Below are positions 57,226-64,000 of a DNA stretch of 64,000 bases, one piece after another. Made by a program: the position numbers and the translations under genes. Where the stretch lies: NCBI GenBank assembly GCA_002270565.1, contig NQMI01000041.1, positions 62,001-126,000 of the forward strand, given 5' to 3'. This stretch comes from Stenocarpella maydis (lineage: Eukaryota; Ascomycota; Sordariomycetes; Diaporthales; Diaporthaceae). Every line of letters begins with the position of its first letter. Position 1 is the stretch's first letter. Below the pieces are notes generated by a model. That model made no database searches. It saw nothing but the letters and a program-made list of their open reading frames with translations, and was not told where the DNA came from.

Positions 57226-59572
57226 ATGGCCGGTGCTCTCAGCAAGCGCCAGCAGGCTCGCAACGAGAAGACCCTGCAGGATCTCGTCCAGAATGTCCCC
57301 GGGAACAACCAGTGTGCAGACTGCCAGGCGCGTAACCCAGGTCAGTCTCGGGTCCCGGTGTCTCCCGTCATGGCCGTAACTAACTCTCACGACACGTAGG
57401 CTGGGCATCATGGAGCGTACGTGCGATCCTCTGGCTTCAGCCACGCCTCGACATGCTTCTCCCTTCTTTTACGCGTCATGATAGACTGACACCGAGTAGT
57501 TGGGCATCTTCCTGTGCATGCGATGTGCGTCGATTCACCGCAAACTCGGCACACATATTTCCAAGGTCAAGTCGCTCAGCATGGATGGCTGGTCGACCGA
57601 GCAGGTTGAGGTAAGCTCAGAAACCGCCTGCCACCGGCACGCGGTTGTGGACGTCGTAGTTAACAGCGGGTTGCAGAATATGAAAAAGGTCGGGAATGTC
57701 GCATCAAACAAATTATACAACCCCGACAACAAGAGACCTCCGATCCCCGTCGACGCCGATGAAGCCGACTCCGCCATCGAACGGTACATACGATCCAAGT
57801 ATATGAATCAAGGCTTCTCTGCCGCTAGAAGACATCACACCGGAAGCACGACGTCCGATGAAACGCCTCCTCCATTACCTCCGAAGAACATGGGCAAGTT
57901 TAGCCTGCGGTCTGCTTCGTCTACGTTCCCGCTCTTCTCGAGGTCCAAGAAGGATGTTGCACCACGAGCAGCTCACTCAAGCCCGCTCCCTCCTCGCAGT
58001 CCAGAACAGGGCCACCGACCAAAGGTATCTAAGGTTTTTGGTGCCAGTCTTGGCTACGACAGTGACGACGACATGCATAAGAAACTGGCAAAGCTGCGCG
58101 AGTTGGGATTCACAGACGATCGCAAGAACGAGGTTGTTCTCAAGGGCGTCAACGGCAACTTGGAGAGGACAATAGAGTCCCTCGTGCGGTTAGAGGGCCG
58201 ATCACCTATGGCTAGCCCCGTTTCCGAGTTTCCGGGTGTCATTCGACCGCCAGCGTCCGCTGGAGGTCGCATTACCGGAATGACTGGGTTAACAGTGTCT
58301 CGGGCAGAGACTGCAAGGCCTATGTCCGCCTCGAATAATCCCTTCAACATATCTCCGGTTCAGCCCATATCGAGCCAGTCGACAGGAAATATGGCAAACA
58401 GGAATCCATACTACAGCAACAACCCTTTCGGCCTGACGGCTGCGCAATCGAATGACGCTTTGAACCAAGCATTCAACAACATGTCACTCGGAGCTCCACA
58501 GCCCCTGTTCCCTCACCACACCGGAGGCCTGCCTCAGCAACAGCAGCAGCAGCAGGTGATGATGAGCCAGCAATCCATGCAGCCATCAGTACCATCAATA
58601 CCCCAGGGTTATTCTGGCAACGTGTTTGATGGCCCTTCTGGATACCCTCAACAAGGCCAACAACCTGGGTTGCAGCCCGCAAAGCCCGTACAGCCCATGT
58701 ATACTGGTTACAATCCGTTCCTGAATAACTCGCAACAGCAGCCAGCACTGCCGCAGCTGCCGCAGCAGCAAACACAACAACTATCGTCTCTCAACACCGG
58801 TTTGATGCCAACTCCTACAGGCAGTGCTTATGCCAACAACCCGTTTGCGAGATCCCCGACCCGTATGGCTACGCCAACCTCGCTGGGACAGATCCCGGAG
58901 CAAAGCCAGCAGAACTTCTACAGCTCACCTGCGCAGCCGCAGCAGCAGCAGCAGTATCAGCAGCAGTATCAGCATCAGCAGCAGCAGCAGCAGCAGCTAC
59001 CGCAACAACAACTGCAGGCACAACAACCACAGCCGCAGATGAACAATCCATTCTTCCCGCAGACTGCAATGGCCGCACCGATGCCACAGGCTCAGTTTAA
59101 CCAGTTCAGCCAGTTCAGCCAGCCTGTAGCCCAACAAGCACCGCCGAGAGTAGACAAGGCATCTATTCTTGCTTTATATAATCTCCCACAGCTTGCGCCT
59201 CAGGCACAGAATACCAGCCTTGAGCAGCAGCAGCAGCAGCAGCAGCAGCCGCAACAGCAGCCGCAGCAGCAGCCATCGCAGCAGCAGGCTGAACAGCAGG
59301 CGGGACAAGCATCAATGACTCAAGCGCCGAACTCTCAGAACCCGGCCATGAGCCAAGCAGATGTGGGGGCCCCTATAGCGGCAGCTGGCAACAAGAACCC
59401 CTTCCTCGGCGGGGCTGTGGCACCGCAGCCAGCAGTGGCGCAACCTTCAGGCATGGACGGCATGACGGGAAGCAGGAGCCGGGACAGCATGATGGCACTA
59501 GGGATGGAATGGTCCAACGGGCGGCACAGCCCAGATGCATTCGCGAACCTGAGTGCAAGATCGATGCGGTGA
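57226..59572 (+). CDS. ArfGAP with UBA and Gln-rich, NPF-repeat tail (Gts1/Age2-like)
   Basis: GTPase-activating protein for Arf-type GTPases in vesicle traffic. Four exons: 57226–57340, 57400–57416 (17 nt), 57500–57610 and 57677–59572, about 712 residues. The zinc finger is C30-x2-C33-x16-C50-x2-C53, followed by CASIHRKLG with the arginine finger at R58; the microexon supplies GWASWS within the finger. A UBA domain (LAKLRELGFTDDRKNEVVLKG) is at about 214–256. The C-terminal half is Gln/Pro-rich with long polyQ tracts and six NPF tripeptides (NPFNIS, NPFGLT, NPFLNN, NPFARS, NPFFPQ, NPFLGG), which in other endocytic proteins bind EH domains. ArfGAP–UBA–Gln-rich order is that of yeast Gts1; Age2 shares only the first domain. 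The last 66-nt intron keeps frame, so a read-through product with 22 extra residues is possible. Confidence 0.9.
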
Positions 59573-62535
59573 CCCCAGACGATGTGACGGGAGCGACTGG
59601 TAACGGACATGTAAATGAGGCTTGTATGATATGGGTCCAGTAGTCCAACTGCTGCAAGTGCGGAGACGGATAAGCGCACGCGGGGTTGGCTTTGTATATA
59701 CCCCCCATCTTGTTGTGGAAGATGTGATGGATAATACTGTACAATATTGGCCCAGGGCACGGCCAGACGAAGCTCCATGTGAGGAATCGATAATGTCGGC
59801 CATATAGGCTATAGCCCAGAGCAGCGGTCTAGACCTTCTCCTGGCAGGTCATACTGACCTGATCCGACTATCAAGAGTGTAAGAGACGGATGTGCCGTGT
59901 GAGGCTCTGCTACGGCTCAAGGAAACCAGACGGGGGAGACTGCTGTACCTTGGCGGCCCTCCGCGCGCGCGTGTGTGCCTCCCGAGCCAGTAAGACCAGC
60001 AGCAGTGCCGCCCCAAATGCCGCAGCTGGAGCTCCTGCCGTCCTGCCGTCCTGCCGTCCCGCCGTCCCGCCATCCTGCCGTCCTCTCGACGCACCTTGTT
60101 GATGGCGAATGTCCCCCGTGCCACAGCTGCTGTCTATCTGCACGCAAGCCTGAAAGCACCCGTCAATGCATGTAAGCAGGCAAGCAGGGCAGCGTAACAG
60201 AGGCGGGGGCGTACCCGTTCTTCCCTGTGTGAGGTCCCACCAGTGGCGGTGGCAGGCGTTGAAGGAGGCTCTGTGCCGATCGACCGTGACTCTTTTCTCT
60301 CCCTCTCGCACCATCGCTGGTCTTTCTTTCTTCCCGCTCCATGCCGCACTGGCTCGGGGAGGCCCACACAAGCTGCTAGCCTCACCGGCGCGCTGCATGC
60401 AGTCATCTTCCTGCTGGGGCAAGTTTCTGCTATGGCTCGCGACCAGTGAGTGCCGTTCTCTTGCCATGGACCCGTCTGACAGTAAGCCGATGGTCACATC
60501 TCGCCTTGGTGCTGCGCCGGACAGCACTGGTGCACAAGACTTTCTTCCTTTTTTTTTTTCTCCCTAGGGCTTCAACCGTAGTGTTTCTTTTCTTCCCGCC
60601 GTCTGGTTCCCGAAGGCGGCCACCCGTCCTCCCCGGTGTGATCCGGTGCGGTGGCCACGTCTTGTGCGCCCCGTCGATAGCAAGACTGAATGAAATCCCT
60701 TCTCTGGATCGCTGAGGGGAACGCCTTGTCAGATGCTGCGACTCTGCTGCCTACTCGGCTGGGCAATACCGCGTGATGTACGCTGTGCTATAACCGCGTA
60801 GCTGCCAGGGGCATACAGCACTAGAAGACGGGCGGATGCTGGAGAAAGCGATACTGATCTACCCAGGATGGTCTCGGCATGTTGATCGCATGCGACCTTG
60901 TGCCCGTCATTCACGCCAGTCTACCCAACACTCAGCCACGTACTTTATAGCCTGCCTATCTATCTGCACATGTGAGAGGGGATGGGTTACACCTCCAGCT
61001 GCGGACGGCACGCAGGGATGGCCCCGGCCGGGCGAACCGCTGCTGGAGCCTGGGCGCCCCCCACGCCCTCGCATCAAAACCCGGGGTCATCACTCAGCTA
61101 CTCGGCCAACTGTGCCACCGACTCGACACGCTGAGAAGCTCCGGCCCAGCTCAGCCTTATTTTCACCACACCCTTGCTTTTTTCCGCACCACCTCACCTC
61201 ACCCCATTGTATGTCGGCAGCGCGGTTCGCTCAGGAGAGCAAGACCTTGGGGCGCAGTATGCGCCAGGGCAGGACACACGAGGCAGAACGCAGAACAACA
61301 CGGCCGGCCTCCGCGCCTGTGACCAGTGGCACCGGCGAATCTGCTCCTGGTCGGCCGGCCTCTCACAAAACACACATGGCTTGTGCTGCTACATGGCACC
61401 TCCTTCCTGCCCATCCATCGCTGTTGCTAGCCCCCCACGGCCGCCTACTATTCGCCGTGGCGCCCCAGTCCTGCAATGCCGTGTTTCCCTCTGCGTATGT
61501 GTGTACTGGCACAATGACTTCTGCCTCCCCCCAATCTGAGCCGGCCGGGCTGGATGGATGGCTGCGTTCGAGACTGAAGCCTGGCTAGAGCTGCTGTGGT
61601 CCCCCGTTGCGACCATTCCTCCCATCCCCTTCGCCCATGTCTTGGTGTCTGGCTGTCTGGTGACCCGGCTCGGCTTGTCAAGTCTGCCTCTCTCAGCCTC
61701 TGTTGCCTCCATCTCCTCTCACTCTGCTCCTTCGTGTCGCATCTTCTCGCCTGGTGGCTTCTGCTGTCTCGCACCTCGTCCGTCGTCCTGCAGCAAGAAG
61801 CTGGCTCATCGGCAGGAAAGCTGCAGGCAGTGTCGGGTGGGTGGGCGAGGAGGGAGGGACAAGTCTTCGCCCTGCTCGCGCCGTCCAGTCCTTCCGATGG
61901 GTGTCCATAGCCACATTCTTGGGGGCCCGCTGCGCGCAAGCCCTAGGCTGCACCCACCAGCCATATTGTATGACGAGATGCGAGGGTCCAGGCACTGCAG
62001 CCTTGTCGAACCGCACCGACAAAGCTGACCTGACCTGACCCAGATAATACATCTGGCCTCCACAGTGTGTATTGCCTCTTACCCCGGGTCCTGGGCTTCC
62101 CCTCCCTCCCAGCCTCAAATAGTTGGTTTCCTCCCTTGATATGATCACTGGAGAATGGACCAGAGACCTGTTGATATCCAGGTCCTCAGTACTATCAAGT
62201 GAAGGAAGAAGGCCGGAACACTGGGGGTCTCCGAGAGATGCGCCTATATTTTCCCGAAGACATGATGACCCGCCCTTGAAGTTGCATCGTTTATTGTATG
62301 CATCTATTGGTCCATCATTGTGCCTCTCCGCCTCACGCACCGCGGCGAAGCCCCCTTGATCCTCAGCCGTGGTTCGCTCGTTGCCTAGCCTAGCAGGCAT
62401 TAAAAGAGCACATTATCGCCCGAGGCTGTTTCCAACCCGGAGGCACCCTCAGGACTGCCGTTCCTGAAGCTGATATTCCGATTTACCCACGATAGGAGAG
62501 CCTCTCGAGAGTGCTCCACGACTTATAGCTCCAGG
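59573..62535. other. Long intergenic region before the calpain gene
   Basis: About 3 kb with no gene I can support. Open frames of 130–250 codons overlap on both strands and are rich in residues produced by simple repeats. It includes an octamer minisatellite at 60033–60084. Confidence 0.45.
60033..60084. repeat. Octamer minisatellite (TCCTGCCG)n
   Basis: About 6.5 tandem copies of TCCTGCCG with C/T and G/A variants (TCCCGCCG, TCCCGCCA). It codes for nothing recognisable. Confidence 0.85.
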
Positions 62536-63962
62536 ATGTCGGTGTCGAGCTCGTCCGAGGGTGATGGCCCACGGCCAGGGACCGCGAAAGGTGACAGGCG
62601 ACGGCGGCCGCAACCCAAGACACCTCAACAGAAAATAAACGACTTTTGGGACAAATACAATACTAAGGCCGCGGGGAAGGGTAAGTGTACAATGTCTCAC
62701 AAGGTCCACTGAGGATTCCCTCGGTCTTGGCCGTCTTGGCCCTTAGACACGCGCTGACAGCCTCGCCGCAGCTACTTCCATCATTCCTCAGCAGAAAGAC
62801 TTCTCTGAGCAGGCGGCCAAACGCGCCTCGGCGAAGTGTCTCGGCCCTGCCAAAACAACCCAGCAGTCCTACGAGGACGCCGCGGCACAGTGTCGGCACA
62901 AGGTTGCCCAGATCGTCAAGGAGTGCCGCCGGGTCAACCAGAAGTACCGCGACCCGCACTTCGACCTGGAGATCGACCTCAAGCTCAACCGCCGGGACTG
63001 TCTGGACTCGCTGGATAACGTCAAGGACGAAGACCGCAGCTACGATCACATCCGGGGCTCGCCACTCAAGGACCGTGCTCCCGGATCTCCCCCCAGCGTC
63101 ATGGGCATGCTTGAGCGCATCGACAGGGAGGGCCCACCGGCGGACGGGGACGGGGAGTCGGCGCTGCGGCCTCAGGCGGTCAAGAGGGTCGTGGACATAT
63201 TCGACGAGCCAAGGTTCTTCATTGACGGGCCGACAGCCCACGACGTCCGCCAGGGCAGGGACGGCGACTGTTGGCTCATGGCCGCGCTTTGCACCATCAG
63301 CAACAAGCCTGGCTTGATCGAGAGGTGCTGCGTGGCACACGACCAAGAGGTGGGCGTGTACGGGTTTGTTTTCCACCGGGACGGGGAGTGGTTTAGCGAG
63401 ATCATCGATGACAAGGTCAGTCTGCCGTATTTCTGTGCCTATCAGCCTCAATCCAAGCCCTGCAGCAGAGACCTGGGCCATGGGTGTGTTGAAACTGACA
63501 CCTGACCCGCAGTTGTACCTCACAAAACCTGACTATGATGAGTGTTGTCTGGAGCGTATGCTATGGGAAGACCGGGAACGTGTCAACTCTGAGGAGGCTT
63601 ACCGCAAGATCTACCAGTCCAATAGCGGCGCACTGGTAAGTGGTCCGTTCCGGCCCCCTGGACGTCCCCTTCCCCCGTATAGGGGGCATTGCTGATTATG
63701 CCACCTTAGTACTTTGCTCAGTGTGAGAATCCCAACGAAACATGGTTACCGCTGCTTGAGAAGGCCTACGCCAAAGCCCACGGCGACTACTCCGCTATTG
63801 AAGGCGGATATGGGGGCGAGGGGATAGAGGACCTCACCGGTGGCGTGACCTCGGAGATATACACGACCGACATACTCGACAAGGAGCATTTCTGGACCGA
63901 GGAGCTCATGAAGGTCAATAAAGATTTCCTGTTTGGCTGCTCAACTGGCGTCTGGGGTCGCG
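62536..63962 (+). CDS. Calpain-family cysteine protease (5' part; continues past the window)
   Basis: Exons 62536–62680, 62772–63415, 63513–63635 and 63710–63962; a further donor (GTATGT) at 63963 shows the gene runs on. The first about 400 residues are visible. A basic, Gln/Pro-rich N-terminus and a linker lead to the papain-like core: GPTAHDVRQGRDGDCWLMAAL, with catalytic Cys at residue 215, then VYGFVFHRDGEWFSEIIDDKLYLTK, and AIEGGYGGEGIEDLTGGV, the typical calpain PC1 segment. The catalytic His and Asn must lie beyond the window. Calpains are calcium-regulated in animals; fungal ones include pH-signalling PalB, but this N-terminus shows no MIT-like domain, so it is not clearly PalB. Confidence 0.9.
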
Positions 63963-64000
63963 GTATGTCTAACATTCTCTCGTGTCGATTCTGAGCTTCT

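Noticed and set aside
60836..61588. 250-codon forward frame in the pre-calpain region
   Set aside because: Composition follows local Pro/Ser/Arg-rich DNA and overlaps several other frames; no conserved motif.

Overview
The window is nuclear DNA of a filamentous ascomycete (Pezizomycotina, most likely a Sordariomycete). The evidence is short GT–AG introns of about 50–100 nt, long G+C-balanced intergenic stretches, a HET-domain gene, a fungal neutral trehalase with an N-terminal Ca-binding segment, an isocitrate lyase with the KKCGH signature, and many TpA-rich and microsatellite tracts. The species cannot be named from sequence alone. No tRNA, rRNA, CRISPR, intact transposon or telomere repeat was found.

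Layout, left to right: an AT-rich gene-poor start (1–2213); SPT6 transcription elongation factor (+, 2214–6669); a gene-free stretch with AT-rich patches; a small beta-trefoil lectin-like gene (+, 9163–9774); a UbiA-family membrane prenyltransferase or terpene cyclase (+, 10687–11790); a HET-domain protein (+, 13890–16061); isocitrate lyase (−, 17091–19130); neutral trehalase (−, 20735–23245); an F-box-like, zinc-binding protein with a doubtful 5' end (+, about 26483–28210); mitochondrial ribosomal protein MRPL20/mL58 (−, 28895–29581); a 4-coumarate-CoA-ligase-like enzyme (−, 30246–32034); an NmrA-like Rossmann protein (+, 34208–35338); a DUF3405 type II membrane protein (−, 36884–39248); a LIM/paxillin-like protein (−, 44143–46194); inositol-3-phosphate synthase INO1 (+, 51636–53331); a broken Gfo/Idh/MocA oxidoreductase (−, 53878–55023); a Gts1/Age2-like ArfGAP (+, 57226–59572); and the 5' part of a calpain-family protease (+, 62536 to beyond the window).

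The genes are mostly unlinked housekeeping functions: chromatin transcription, glyoxylate cycle, trehalose mobilisation, inositol synthesis, mitochondrial translation, vesicle traffic and cytoskeleton. A few accessory genes sit among them (lectin-like, UbiA, HET, CoA ligase, NmrA-like). I do not see a coherent biosynthetic cluster: the UbiA gene has no synthase, P450 or transporter beside it.

The most useful oddities are: a 499/503-bp near-identical duplication split by a single N at 40070 that looks like an unmerged contig overlap; six exact, all-intergenic copies of the 9-mer TACGGAGTA; an oxidoreductase reading frame broken by an in-frame TAG; a 17-nt microexon inside the ArfGAP zinc finger; and a predicted GC–AG intron in the F-box-like gene. 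No clearly new biological system is evident.
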